Below, piece by piece: positions 56,042 through 64,000 of a stretch of DNA of 64,000 bases (position 1 is the stretch's first letter; each line of letters starts with the position of its first letter). Origin of the DNA: Clostridium aceticum (GTDB taxonomy: Bacteria; Bacillota; Clostridia; Peptostreptococcales; Natronincolaceae); contig NZ_CP009687.1 in the NCBI RefSeq assembly GCF_001042715.1, forward strand, positions 434,001 to 498,000, in the 5' to 3' direction. The notes beneath the pieces are model-generated. The model was not told the DNA's origin. It made no database searches and saw only the letters and a program-made list of their open reading frames with translations. The translations under genes were made by a program, and so were the position numbers.

Positions 56042-57808
56042 TTGGGTTGTCATAGTACGGAGCAAACGGATTTACATATAGGGAAAGATGAATTAAAAAT
56101 CTTGCTCATGGGCAATCCCAATGTTGGTAAAAGTGTTGTTTTCTCTAAGCTAACTGGTATGGAGGTGCTGTCAGCCAATTACACCGGTACAACAGTAACC
56201 TATACCCAAGGCAAGATTCGTCATAGGGACAGAAAAGGTGTACTGATAGATGTACCAGGTACCTATTCTTTAGAAGCTACATCTGCCGCAGAAGAGGTAG
56301 CTGTTGATTTTTTGCAGGATTCCTCTGTAGATGCAGTCATCTGTGTCTTGGATGCTACTAACTTAGAGAGAAACTTGAACTTTGCGTTACAGGTGAAGGA
56401 GTACGGCTTACCCATTGTGTTTGCCTTGAATTTAATTGATGTGGCAGAACGCCAAGGAGTAAGTATTGATGTAAAAAAATTAGAAGAAGCCCTTGGGGCT
56501 CCTGTAGTACCTACTGTAGCTATTCGCAACATTGGTTTAAGAGATCTTTTAGATAAGACTTGGCAAGTAGTCAAGGATAAAGACAAGCTTACACCTTCAA
56601 CGGAGTTATCAGAGGAGGAACGTTGGCAGGTAGTGGGTAGGATGATAAAAAGTACGCAGCAGGTAGAACATAGACATCCTACGTTTTTGGAAAAATTAGG
56701 AGACTTATCGCTACAGCCTTTTCCTGGCTTACCTATAGCTTTTATCGTATTGATAGCGGCTTTAGGGGTTGTTGTAGGAGGAGGTAAAGGTCTAAGAGCT
56801 GCTATTTTTTTGCCTTTGGTACATAATTGGATTGTACCTTTTTTCAGAACAGTGGTTTCCAGTTTTATAGCAGAAGGAACTTTATATAATATATTGGTAG
56901 GAGAATATGGAGTTTTTGTGAAGGGTATCGAATGGCCCTTTGCACTGATATTACCCTATGTGTTTTTGTTCTACATCGTGCTATCTTTCCTGGAGGATAG
57001 TGGATATCTTCCAAGGCTAGGGGTTTTGATAGACGCAACGCTACGACGCTTAGGAATCCATGGAAGGAATATCGTACCCTTCATCATGGGATATGGTTGT
57101 GCAGTTCCTGCTATTTTAGGTACTAGAGCTGCTACTACCTTCAAGGAAAGGCTTATTGTTTCTTCTTTAGTATCATTAGCGGTGCCATGTGCCGCCCAGA
57201 CGGGAGCTTTTATAGCACTTTTGGGAGATCATTCAGCCTTGGTGCTGGTTTCAGTATATTTAATATCTTTTATGGCCATTGTGGTAGCAGGAATCATATT
57301 AGATAAAATGATTCCTGGAAAAACAGAGCCAATGCTTTTAGAAATTCCTAACATATTGATGCCAGACGGACAGAGCTTGTTCAAGAAAATTTGGATTAGA
57401 ACGAGGGAATTTATGATAGAAGCCGAAGTACCTATGATGTTAGGGGTAGGCTTTGCTGCCTTGGTGGCAGAAACTGGTATGTTAAATTCTATCAGTAGTT
57501 ATGTGGCACCTCTTACTAGTGGATGGCTAGGACTTCCTCAGGAAGCTACCTTAGGATTGATGCTGGGGGTTATTAGACGAGAATTGGCAGTATTGCCGCT
57601 TCTGGAGTTAAACTTAACAACCCTACAATTGCTAGTAGGAGCAGTGGTTGCTCTATTTTATATCCCTTGCTTGTCTGTACTGGGTGTATTGATCAAGGAA
57701 TTTGGCGTAAAAATAGCTGTAACCATAGGGGTAGCTACCATTATGATTGCCTTCTTATTCGGAGGAATCATTAACCACGTTGGTAACTTTGTGATGGCAT
57801 TACTCTAA
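56042..57808 (+). CDS. feoB: Ferrous iron transport protein B
   Basis: A 588-residue Fe(II) transporter. The N-terminal G domain has G1 GNPNVGKS, G3 DVPGTYSL and G4 NLID. Two Gate domains follow, with IVPFIMGYGCAVPAILGTRA and LGLMLGVIRRELAVLPL. It is shorter than the 650-770 residues usual for FeoB. The start is TTG 56042, directly after the feoA stop and behind GAAGGAGG. The MGCHS N-terminus is typical of clostridial FeoB. Confidence 0.94.
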   Translation: MGCHSTEQTDLHIGKDELKILLMGNPNVGKSVVFSKLTGMEVLSANYTGTTVTYTQGKIRHRDRKGVLIDVPGTYSLEATSAAEEVAVDFLQDSSVDAVICVLDATNLERNLNFALQVKEYGLPIVFALNLIDVAERQGVSIDVKKLEEALGAPVVPTVAIRNIGLRDLLDKTWQVVKDKDKLTPSTELSEEERWQVVGRMIKSTQQVEHRHPTFLEKLGDLSLQPFPGLPIAFIVLIAALGVVVGGGKGLRAAIFLPLVHNWIVPFFRTVVSSFIAEGTLYNILVGEYGVFVKGIEWPFALILPYVFLFYIVLSFLEDSGYLPRLGVLIDATLRRLGIHGRNIVPFIMGYGCAVPAILGTRAATTFKERLIVSSLVSLAVPCAAQTGAFIALLGDHSALVLVSVYLISFMAIVVAGIILDKMIPGKTEPMLLEIPNILMPDGQSLFKKIWIRTREFMIEAEVPMMLGVGFAALVAETGMLNSISSYVAPLTSGWLGLPQEATLGLMLGVIRRELAVLPLLELNLTTLQLLVGAVVALFYIPCLSVLGVLIKEFGVKIAVTIGVATIMIAFLFGGIINHVGNFVMALL

Positions 57809-57939
57809 GAAATGAAGGGGTATATTTAAAAAAATAATAGATATGCCCTTTTTAATGGATAAGTAATCTCATTTACAAACAAATCTCACAGAATGTTCAT
57901 AGTTAAGATAGATTGATTACTTTAAAAGGTGGAATAAGT

Positions 57940-58575
57940 ATGGAACTCAGACCATTTATTACGCGGGAATTAGAAAAAATTTTATCAAAGCATCCGACCA
58001 CAGGGCGTATTCTTTTTCCTTACTACAGGGGTAAGGTAGCAAAAGAAATAGAAATCGTAAATATATGTAAAGAAGATAAGGTGCTGTGCATAGGTGGAGG
58101 CTCTTTTCCTTGTACAGCCTTGGAGATTGCTTTAAAAACAGGGGCTGATGTTGAAGTGGTGGATGTAGATCCTATAGCCATAGATAACTCAAGAAGAGTT
58201 ATTGAAAAATATCATTTGGACAAAAAGATTAAGGTGTTTCAAGAGTCTGGGCAAGAAGTAGATCCATCAAATTTTACTGTGATACATATAGCTAGACAGG
58301 CTTGTCCTCATGAAGAAATACTAAATAATATTTTAAAAAAGGCAACTCAAGGCACAAGAATATTGGTACGGAGTCCTAGAAATAGTTTGAAGGATATTTA
58401 CACATTATTGCAACGGGCCCGTTACTGTGATAAGTATAGTTGCAGGGAAGAAGAAAATACAATCATGAGAGAGACTTTACTTTATATTAAAAATCTTGGA
58501 GGGAAAAACAATGAAAAAGCTAGTCCTGTTTATAGCAGGGATACTGCTGGTGTGCATCATCCTATGGCAGGCTGA
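57940..58575 (+). CDS. Class I SAM-dependent methyltransferase, nicotianamine-synthase-like
   Basis: A 211-residue Rossmann methyltransferase. VLCIGGGSFPCTALEIALKT is the SAM loop, VEVVDVDPIAIDNSRR the ribose-binding part, and a third region FTVIHIARQACPHEEIL follows. The GGGSFPCTAL and DVDPIAIDNSR pattern recalls nicotianamine synthases and staphylopine CntL-type aminobutyrate transferases. Its place next to feoAB would fit a metal-linked role. ATG 57940 has AAGGTGGA upstream. Its last 65 bases overlap the next gene in another frame. Confidence 0.65.
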   Translation: MELRPFITRELEKILSKHPTTGRILFPYYRGKVAKEIEIVNICKEDKVLCIGGGSFPCTALEIALKTGADVEVVDVDPIAIDNSRRVIEKYHLDKKIKVFQESGQEVDPSNFTVIHIARQACPHEEILNNILKKATQGTRILVRSPRNSLKDIYTLLQRARYCDKYSCREEENTIMRETLLYIKNLGGKNNEKASPVYSRDTAGVHHPMAG

Positions 58576-59491
58576 TTTTTCACAAGTGTTTATAGTCCTG
58601 AAGGATTTTAGTCTTGAAAACTTGTTATTTATATGTTTATTGCAACTGATCACCATACTGCTAATTAATCTTCAATGGCATAAGATAGCCTTGAATATGG
58701 GAGAAAAAACGGCTTTGAAGGATTTAATTCATATGAATATGGTAGGAACTTTTGTAGAAAGCATTACACCCTCTGCTAAAGCAGGTGGGGAAGCTACAAA
58801 GGTATATTTGTTGAAAACCAGAATGGGATTTTCTACTGGTAAAGCAGCAGCACTGGTGGCAGTGCAAAAAACTATTAGTTTAATAGCATTTTTGTTGCTA
58901 AATATTTTATCAATGGGATGGTTTGTAGTTTCTGTAGATGTAGAGGGACTACAAGTGAAGGTTATTTTCGGTAGTTTTTTGTTTTTGACTGTTGTTTTGT
59001 TGGTACTACTGCTGTTGGTGCTATACCCTTCTAAGTTATTAAGTTTTATTAAAGGCCTCACTATAAAGAAAAAGTGGAAGGAAAAGTTTTATGATGTTTT
59101 AGAAACATTAGAAGCAACAGTTAGAGATATGCTTCAACAAAAAAAACAACTTTGCGGACAGTTTTCTTTATCGTTAATCATCTGGTTACTTTTTGCTTTT
59201 AAAGCATATTTGATTGCCAAGGGATTAAATATACAATTATCTTTTATAGGGATTGCAGTAATCACTTATTTGACCTACATGATTGGCATGCTGCCACTAC
59301 TACCAGGAGGAGTAGGGACCTTTGAAGGAAGTATGGTGTTCTTTCTTCTGCCCTTGGGAGTAGCTTCCTACGAAGGTATGGCTCTTGCTTTAATTCTAAG
59401 GTTGGTTACCTTTTGGTTGGTTTTTCTTTTAAGTGCTCTTTTTTTAGGATATCAACAACTCATGAAAATACAAAATCTCTATAGTCATTAA
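58511..59491 (+). CDS. Flippase-like / LPG-synthase-type membrane protein (UPF0104)
   Basis: A 326-residue membrane protein with seven to eight helices of the lysylphosphatidylglycerol synthase transmembrane / UPF0104 family. NLQWHKIALNMG, the MVGTFVESITPSAKAGGEATKVYLL segment and the end motif LPLLPGGVGTFEGSMV are its marks. It has no C-terminal aminoacyl-transferase domain, so it may move lipids or glycolipids. ATG 58511 follows TTGGAGGG and lies 65 bp inside the preceding gene, a long overlap that implies coupled translation. Confidence 0.85.
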   Translation: MKKLVLFIAGILLVCIILWQADFSQVFIVLKDFSLENLLFICLLQLITILLINLQWHKIALNMGEKTALKDLIHMNMVGTFVESITPSAKAGGEATKVYLLKTRMGFSTGKAAALVAVQKTISLIAFLLLNILSMGWFVVSVDVEGLQVKVIFGSFLFLTVVLLVLLLLVLYPSKLLSFIKGLTIKKKWKEKFYDVLETLEATVRDMLQQKKQLCGQFSLSLIIWLLFAFKAYLIAKGLNIQLSFIGIAVITYLTYMIGMLPLLPGGVGTFEGSMVFFLLPLGVASYEGMALALILRLVTFWLVFLLSALFLGYQQLMKIQNLYSH

Positions 59492-59501
59492 AAAGTCAGA
59501 A

Positions 59502-59535
59502 AAAAACAGCAGAGAAGGTCTTCTTTGCTGTTTTT
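59502..59535 (+). terminator. Terminator after the flippase-like gene
   Basis: AAAAACAGCA (59502-59511) pairs with TGCTGTTTTT (59526-59535), with further weak pairs inside, and T run in the right arm. Confidence 0.85.
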
Positions 59536-59598
59536 GTCATACAACTTAAAGAAACTATTTTGTTATGTTTTTAATAAATGAACAGAAAAAAGATCATA

Positions 59599-59751
59599 CT
59601 AAATTTTATTAGATTTTTTAGTTTCATCCCCCTTTTGTTTATAATAGGCACAGCTTCTATCGCTTAACTCTGATGCTGAAGTGATATGGGTCAAGGTACA
59701 TGTACCTTCATTTTCATAAACACATGAATGATTACAAAAGATTGTTATCAA
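59599..59751 (-). CDS. Small cysteine-rich protein (50 aa)
   Basis: A 50-residue frame from TTG 59751 behind AAGGAGGTGGGG. The pattern FCNHSCVYENEGTCTLTHITS followed later by CAYY gives four cysteines spaced C-x3-C-x7-C-x15-C, like small clostridial metal-binding proteins of the DUF1540-like kind. It ends in a charged tail (KQKGDETKKSNKI). Zinc or iron binding is probable but unproven. It lies alone between two plus-strand genes. Confidence 0.65.
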   Translation of the reverse strand: MITIFCNHSCVYENEGTCTLTHITSASELSDRSCAYYKQKGDETKKSNKI

Positions 59752-59849
59752 AACCCCACCTCCTTATTATACTTATATTTTGGGATAAAAAAAACTTCTA
59801 ATACATTGTAATTATTACTATGTAAGGAAATTTCGTAAGAGGTGATATT

Positions 59850-60434
59850 ATGTTTTTTCATGATTATAGCAAAACAGGTGTGATTTATCACATTGCTCAT
59901 ATAACAGATTTAAAAAAGATTTTAAAGGATGGAATAGAGTATAATGATAAAATTACCTATGAAAGACACTACTATTCTTTTCATGACTTTATCGATCAAC
60001 TTCGACCTGTCAATGTACCTTCTTGGGTTATACGAAAAAAGGCTATATTTGCTTCTATGAACTACAGAAAAGAGCCTAATTTTCATTCTCATACAGCAGT
60101 ACTAGCGGTGAAGGTAGACCCTACAAGATGTTGGGTAGCCAATGAAAACAGAGCAAATCAAATCTACGAACCCTTTATTTTACAAAACGTAGATGGATTT
60201 CGTGAGGCTAAAGCTTATCTGGAAACAAAAGGGAAAGCATTAATAAAAGATTACTGGGAAACCTCTCTAAGCTTTCAAGAAAACCTTAAGGAAAGAAAAG
60301 ATTTAAAGGAAAGTTATGATGCAGAAGTAATGATCTTTCACTCTATACCCCCAGAAAATATTGAAGTTTTGTATTTAGTATCAGACCACCGCACCTTAGA
60401 AATACAGGAATGGAGACGAATATTCTGTATGTAA
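59850..60434 (+). CDS. Possible ADP-ribosyltransferase-fold (DarT-like/DUF4433) protein
   Basis: A 194-residue protein. The N-terminal VIYHIAHITDLKKILKDGI resembles the HiTH-xx-N-L-xx-I-L-xx-G motif of DarT/DUF4433-type ADP-ribosyltransferases. RKKAIFASMNYRK could be the second strand, and SYDAEVMIFHSIPPENIEVLYLV has the shape of the catalytic AEVLV glutamate segment. No DarG-like macrodomain antitoxin gene lies beside it. It could instead be an uncharacterised DUF with the same fold. ATG 59850 follows AAGAGGTGA. Confidence 0.45.
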   Translation: MFFHDYSKTGVIYHIAHITDLKKILKDGIEYNDKITYERHYYSFHDFIDQLRPVNVPSWVIRKKAIFASMNYRKEPNFHSHTAVLAVKVDPTRCWVANENRANQIYEPFILQNVDGFREAKAYLETKGKALIKDYWETSLSFQENLKERKDLKESYDAEVMIFHSIPPENIEVLYLVSDHRTLEIQEWRRIFCM

Positions 60435-60487
60435 TCTGAAAAAAAACTGTGTTATAATACGATTATTAGTGAAAGAGGGGGAAAAAT

Positions 60488-61471
60488 ATGGAGGTTGGAA
60501 AGGTACCTACAGATATTTTAAAGGAAGTGATTTTTAAAAATATTCAGCATAAAAGATCTGAAGTCTTAGTACGTCCGAATATTGGAGAAGACTGTGCTGT
60601 CGTAGACTTTGGGGAAAATGTATGTGTGATGAGTACAGACCCCATTACTGGAGCGGTGAAGGATATAGGGAGTTTAAGTATACACATTTCATGCAATGAT
60701 ATTGCTTCTAATGGCGTAGAACCTATTGGTGTGATGATGACGATTTTGGCCCCAATAGGTACGACAAAAGAGGATTTGAGTTATGTTATGCAGGAGGCCA
60801 ACAGAGCAGCAGCCTCTATCAATGTAGAAATTATAGGTGGGCATTCAGAAATTACAGATGCGGTAAATCGTATGGTAATTACCACTACTGCCATTGGAAA
60901 ACAGAAAAAAGCTGCTATGGTTACTTCCAAGGGTGCCCAGGTGGGGGATCATGTTATTATGACAAAACACGCAGGTTTAGAAGGTACTGCCATCATTGCT
61001 GCCGATTTAGAAGATCAGCTTAGAAAAGCCATTCCGCAGGAAGTAATAGATAATGCTAAGGGATTTGCAAAAAAAATCAGTGTCGTCAAAGAAGGTGTAT
61101 TGGCAGGGACTGTAGGGGTGAATAGTATGCACGATGTAACAGAAGGAGGAATATTAGGAGCCTTATGGGAATTGGCAGAAGCTTCTCAGGTGGGCATAGA
61201 AGTCTATGAAGATAAAATTCCTATAGCTTCTGAGACCTTGAAAATATGTGCAGAATTATCTATTGATCCTTTAAGATTAATCTCTAGTGGTGTGATGGTT
61301 ATGGCGGCTTCTAAAGAAAAAGCACAAGTGCTTCTAGAAACGTTTAAAGAGCATGCTATTGAAGCTACCATGATAGGAAAAATCACAAAAGAGGAAAAAG
61401 TGATTTTAAAGGGAACTACAAAAAATCCATTGGAAGCACCTAAAACGGATGAACTATACAAAGTAATATAA
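60488..61471 (+). CDS. AIR-synthase-related (HypE/ThiL-like) protein
   Basis: A 327-residue two-domain protein of the PurM/HypE/SelD superfamily. GEDCAVVDFGE, STDPITGAVKDIG, HISCNDIASNGVEPIG, GGHSEITDAV and MHDVTEGGILGALWELAE mark the ATP-binding dimer fold. It is closest in form to stand-alone HypE-like proteins outside hydrogenase operons. The C-terminal Cys of true HypE is absent (end is TDELYKVI), so hydrogenase maturation is unlikely. The role is unknown. A TATAAT box at 60453-60458 lies upstream. Confidence 0.82.
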   Translation: MEVGKVPTDILKEVIFKNIQHKRSEVLVRPNIGEDCAVVDFGENVCVMSTDPITGAVKDIGSLSIHISCNDIASNGVEPIGVMMTILAPIGTTKEDLSYVMQEANRAAASINVEIIGGHSEITDAVNRMVITTTAIGKQKKAAMVTSKGAQVGDHVIMTKHAGLEGTAIIAADLEDQLRKAIPQEVIDNAKGFAKKISVVKEGVLAGTVGVNSMHDVTEGGILGALWELAEASQVGIEVYEDKIPIASETLKICAELSIDPLRLISSGVMVMAASKEKAQVLLETFKEHAIEATMIGKITKEEKVILKGTTKNPLEAPKTDELYKVI

Positions 61472-61495
61472 ATAGGCGTAGTAGCCTATTTTTTA
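61470..61495 (+). terminator. Terminator after the HypE-like gene
   Basis: AATAGGC (61471-61477), loop GTAGTA, GCCTATT (61484-61490), then T run. Confidence 0.9.
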
Positions 61496-61658
61496 TTACA
61501 AGTTTTTATCTATTTTACATCTTTATGACAATTTAGCTGATTGATTGACGGGAAGTTTATAACAATGATATAACTATAGTAGGTATATTTATCGGTGTAT
61601 GGTTGTTAGCAAATATTTTTCAGCCTGAACCAGAATTATTTAATTGGGGGACAAGCTA

Positions 61659-63746
61659 ATGAAAAAAATTATTTCAGTTGTATTACTGTTGGTTATTCTC
61701 ACCACCTCGCTGGGTTATGCAAATGCAAACAGCAATTTAGTTAGAATGACTATGGACGGCAGAACGATGGATTTTCACACTGTGAAATTAAACATTGAAG
61801 GGAAACCTGCTACAACCGATGTACCAGCTGTTTTGCATCAAGGTAGGACATTAGTACCTATACATACTGTAAGGAACATGGGTATAGGGGTTGAATGGAG
61901 GGACGCCTCGAGAGAAGTAGTTATTACTTCGGAGGATCAAACAGTTATCTTAAAAATTGACAGCCCTATTGCTACTGTAAATGATGTGGCGAAGCGCTTA
62001 CCTAGTGATGTTCCGCCTAAAATTCTTACCTATCAAGGTAGTGGCAGAACCATGCTCCCCATCGCATTTCTTAGAGAACTAGGTTTAAAAGTAGAATGGA
62101 ACGAAAGTACTAGAACCGTGTCTGTAGAGGGAAAAAAGCCAACTTACAAGACGATGACAGGTATACAAGTGAATACCGTTGGAAATACTACTGAAATTCG
62201 TGTTAAGGGAGACCAACAACTGACCTATACTACCTCCGAATTGAGTAATCCTGCAAGAGTTGTATTTAACTTTGTAGATACAAAGTTTGATTTAGCCAAT
62301 AAAAGCGACCTATTACCAAATGGTACCCTACAGGTCCAAGTAAATGGAAACGGGATTAGAAGTGTTAGAGCAGCACAGTTTGAGTTGAACCCCATGACAA
62401 CAAGAGTGACGATAGAATTAGATAATATGGCAAAACCTGAAGTGTCTTATGATAATAAGACAAATGAAACGGTAATTCAATTTGTGACTGAAGAAGTCAA
62501 TAAAAGCTATGTAAAGGATGTTAGAACAGAGATCTATCAAGGACGGGAAGTAATCGTTGTTCACGGGGACAATATAGTTAATCATACTGTAACAAGACTC
62601 CATAATCCAGAACGTCTTATTGTAGACATACCGTCTTCCACGTTAGATCCTTCAAAGAACTTAAGGAATTTGCAGATAAATAGCAAACTCATTCAATCTA
62701 TTGATGTTGCAGAGATGACCTCTAGTGAGAGTGTGAGACTGGTCATTACCCTACAGCAAAGAGAAGATTACGCTGATTATCAAAAGGTGGTTGAGAGCGA
62801 TAGATTATTCCTATACCTAGAGGATATAGAAGAGAATGACTCTATCGAAGTTCTACAATACAGAGAAGTAAACAGGCAGCTTACAAGACTAGAATTTAAA
62901 ACAGCTTCCTTAGTAGAATATGCTTTTAGTGTAAGAGATTACGGGAAAACTTTACAAGTTGCGATATCCAAGGAAGATATTGAGTTGCCAATAAAAACAA
63001 TAGAAATTAATGATCACCTTGTACAAAGTGTTTCTATAAGCGAAGATAGAACAACAGATCAATATATTGTTGTTGTTGCTTTACAAGAAGATATACAATA
63101 TAGAGTAGTATCTCCAAGCTATACAAGAGATTATGCAATAGAGTTTTTACCTAGAAATAACCAGCAAAGCCCGACGAAAACTCCTTTGATTGTTATCGAT
63201 CCAGGGCATGGTGGAACAGATCCGGGGGCCATATCACCTATTAGTGGGTTAATGGAAAAAGATCTTGTGTTGGATGTAGCCAAACGCTTGAATAAATTAT
63301 TGACAGAAGCTGGTTTTAACACTTACATGACAAGAGAAACAGATACTTCTGTGGCTTTAGCAGATCGTGCTAAGATAGCAAATCAGTTGCAGGCAGATTT
63401 ATTTATAAGTGTCCATGCAAATGCTGCGGGAGCTTCAACTGCTAGAGGTATTGAAAACTTATACTATCCTAGCGACATAAATCCTAATGATCATCGACCT
63501 AACAAAAAATTAGCAGAGATTTTCCAGAGAGAAATGGTTAAGGTAACCGGAGCTCATAGTAGAAATATTGTGGCAAGAGATAAACTAGTGGTGTTAAGAG
63601 ATACAACTATGCCAGCTGTATTAAGTGAAATAGGGTTTTTAACAAATGCTGAGGAAGTGGCAAGACTGGCTACTTCGGAATATAGGCAGTTGGTAGCGGA
63701 AGGAATGTTTCAAGGGATTGTTAAGTATTTTGAAGAGGTAAAATAG
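61659..63746 (+). CDS. N-acetylmuramoyl-L-alanine amidase with AMIN and copper-amine-oxidase-like domains
   Basis: A 695-residue secreted cell-wall amidase. The signal peptide (1 to about 24) ends near SLGYANA. A copper-amine-oxidase N-terminal-like repeat region follows (about 30-165, LVPIHTVRNMGIGVEWRD and MLPIAFLRELGLKVEW). AMIN-type beta domains (about 170-490) should bind peptidoglycan. The C-terminal Amidase_3 (about 515-690) carries the zinc ligands in DPGHGGTDPGA, GLMEKDLVLDVAK and SVHANA, and the catalytic Glu in SEIGFLTN. ATG 61659 follows GGGGGA; a TTG at 61644 lies before it. It probably splits daughter cells or acts in sporulation. Confidence 0.93.
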   Translation: MKKIISVVLLLVILTTSLGYANANSNLVRMTMDGRTMDFHTVKLNIEGKPATTDVPAVLHQGRTLVPIHTVRNMGIGVEWRDASREVVITSEDQTVILKIDSPIATVNDVAKRLPSDVPPKILTYQGSGRTMLPIAFLRELGLKVEWNESTRTVSVEGKKPTYKTMTGIQVNTVGNTTEIRVKGDQQLTYTTSELSNPARVVFNFVDTKFDLANKSDLLPNGTLQVQVNGNGIRSVRAAQFELNPMTTRVTIELDNMAKPEVSYDNKTNETVIQFVTEEVNKSYVKDVRTEIYQGREVIVVHGDNIVNHTVTRLHNPERLIVDIPSSTLDPSKNLRNLQINSKLIQSIDVAEMTSSESVRLVITLQQREDYADYQKVVESDRLFLYLEDIEENDSIEVLQYREVNRQLTRLEFKTASLVEYAFSVRDYGKTLQVAISKEDIELPIKTIEINDHLVQSVSISEDRTTDQYIVVVALQEDIQYRVVSPSYTRDYAIEFLPRNNQQSPTKTPLIVIDPGHGGTDPGAISPISGLMEKDLVLDVAKRLNKLLTEAGFNTYMTRETDTSVALADRAKIANQLQADLFISVHANAAGASTARGIENLYYPSDINPNDHRPNKKLAEIFQREMVKVTGAHSRNIVARDKLVVLRDTTMPAVLSEIGFLTNAEEVARLATSEYRQLVAEGMFQGIVKYFEEVK

Positions 63747-63754
63747 AAATAATA

Positions 63755-63784
63755 AATGGACAGAGGAATCCTCTGTCCATTCTT
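63755..63784 (+). terminator. Terminator after the amidase
   Basis: AATGGACAGAGG (63755-63766) pairs with CCTCTGTCCATT (63770-63781), then CTTT. Confidence 0.85.
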
Positions 63785-63855
63785 TGTGCGTGTGAAGTTG
63801 GATACTTTACTGGGTATATAGGATAACAGAAAGAATATTTATAGGAGGTTTAAAT

Positions 63856-64000
63856 ATGGAGGGGATTTTGGGTTACTTGTTTATTTACTTTGCTAAGGTT
63901 TCTGACGTTACATTAGCAACTATTCGTATGATTATGGTAGTAAAGGGAAGGCGTATTCAGGCAGCCTTGATAGGATTTGTAGAGATCATTATCTATATAA
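63856..64000 (+). CDS. UPF0316/DUF2179-type membrane protein, 3' end outside window
   Basis: The first 48 residues of a membrane protein starting at ATG 63856 behind [28 protein letters not shown] and [13 protein letters not shown] match the N-terminal membrane part of UPF0316 proteins. The rest is cut by the window end. Confidence 0.8.
   Translation, partial: MEGILGYLFIYFAKVSDVTLATIRMIMVVKGRRIQAALIGFVEIIIYI

Noticed and set aside
60488-61471. Calling the gene hypE (hydrogenase maturation)
   Set aside because: The C-terminal cysteine needed for thiocyanate formation is absent and no hydrogenase genes are near.
61560-61655. Open stretch ending NIFQPEPELFNWGTS before the amidase
   Set aside because: No ATG/GTG/TTG with a ribosome site lies at a useful place, and it is under 35 codons; probably chance.

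Overview
The window looks like a chromosomal piece of an AT-rich, strictly anaerobic, low-GC Gram-positive bacterium (class Clostridia). This rests on strong AGGAGG-type ribosome sites, frequent TTG/GTG starts, U-tailed terminators, a T-box riboswitch before trp, bacterial microcompartment (BMC) genes, corrinoid methyl-transfer genes and a cell-wall amidase with copper-amine-oxidase-like repeats. An Alkaliphilus/Natronincola-like relative is my guess, not a proof. No rRNA, tRNA, CRISPR array, phage or intact insertion sequence was seen.

Region by region. 1-4617: the 3' end of an ethanolamine-type BMC operon (PduL-like phosphotransacylase cut by the window edge, BMC-associated protein, EutN vertex protein, PduS/RnfC-like flavo-FeS protein, PduT-like shell protein, EutH permease), then a metallo-beta-lactamase-fold hydrolase. 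5746-12774 (minus strand): a ROK regulator and a cytoplasmic molybdenum enzyme operon. A large molybdopterin subunit and a four-cluster ferredoxin subunit are followed by a TorD chaperone fused to sulfite-reductase subunit AsrA, and by AsrB; no AsrC and no membrane anchor are present. 13727-28488: two catabolic units. One holds an AEC transporter, a corrinoid protein, a UroD-type methyltransferase, a small protein, an NCS2 permease and a soluble chemoreceptor. The other holds CoA-transferase A/B, cupin, SDR, 3-hydroxyacyl-CoA dehydrogenase, cyclase, thiolase and BKACE. Each unit is preceded by a sigma-54 (-24/-12) promoter and an upstream TGATAC-N6-GTATCA site, and a sigma-54 activator gene closes the locus.

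28733-43472: aromatic amino acid biosynthesis. DAHP synthase (minus strand) lies behind a leader peptide very rich in Tyr/Phe/Trp and a terminator. Divergently, a T-box with a duplicated antiterminator/terminator module leads trpEGDCFBA, followed by tyrA, aroA, pheA, aroC, aroB and a chorismate mutase-shikimate kinase fusion. aroE and a dehydroquinate dehydratase are not in the window. 43664-49259: an orphan MASE3-type histidine kinase, a frameshifted small secreted protein, and molybdenum-cofactor genes (MoeA-like, moeA, mobB) with a structured element between moeA and mobB. 49594-64000: housekeeping and assorted genes (pcrA, ligA, small hydrophobic protein, TIGR01906 membrane protein, rubrerythrin-like protein, feoAB, NAS-like methyltransferase, flippase-like protein, cysteine-rich small protein, possible ART-fold protein, HypE-like protein, AmiC-type amidase, start of a UPF0316 protein).

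Two dispersed repeat families are scattered through the intergenic gaps. One is MITE-like, with a TGTCATCCTGAG / CTCAGGATGACA core, in six copies, two of them inside the catabolic operon. The other is about 75 bp long, in two opposed copies. The Mo-enzyme operon and the Moco genes probably serve each other. The sigma-54 units look like one regulon for an unidentified, probably methylated, organic substrate whose carbon skeleton ends as acetyl-CoA.
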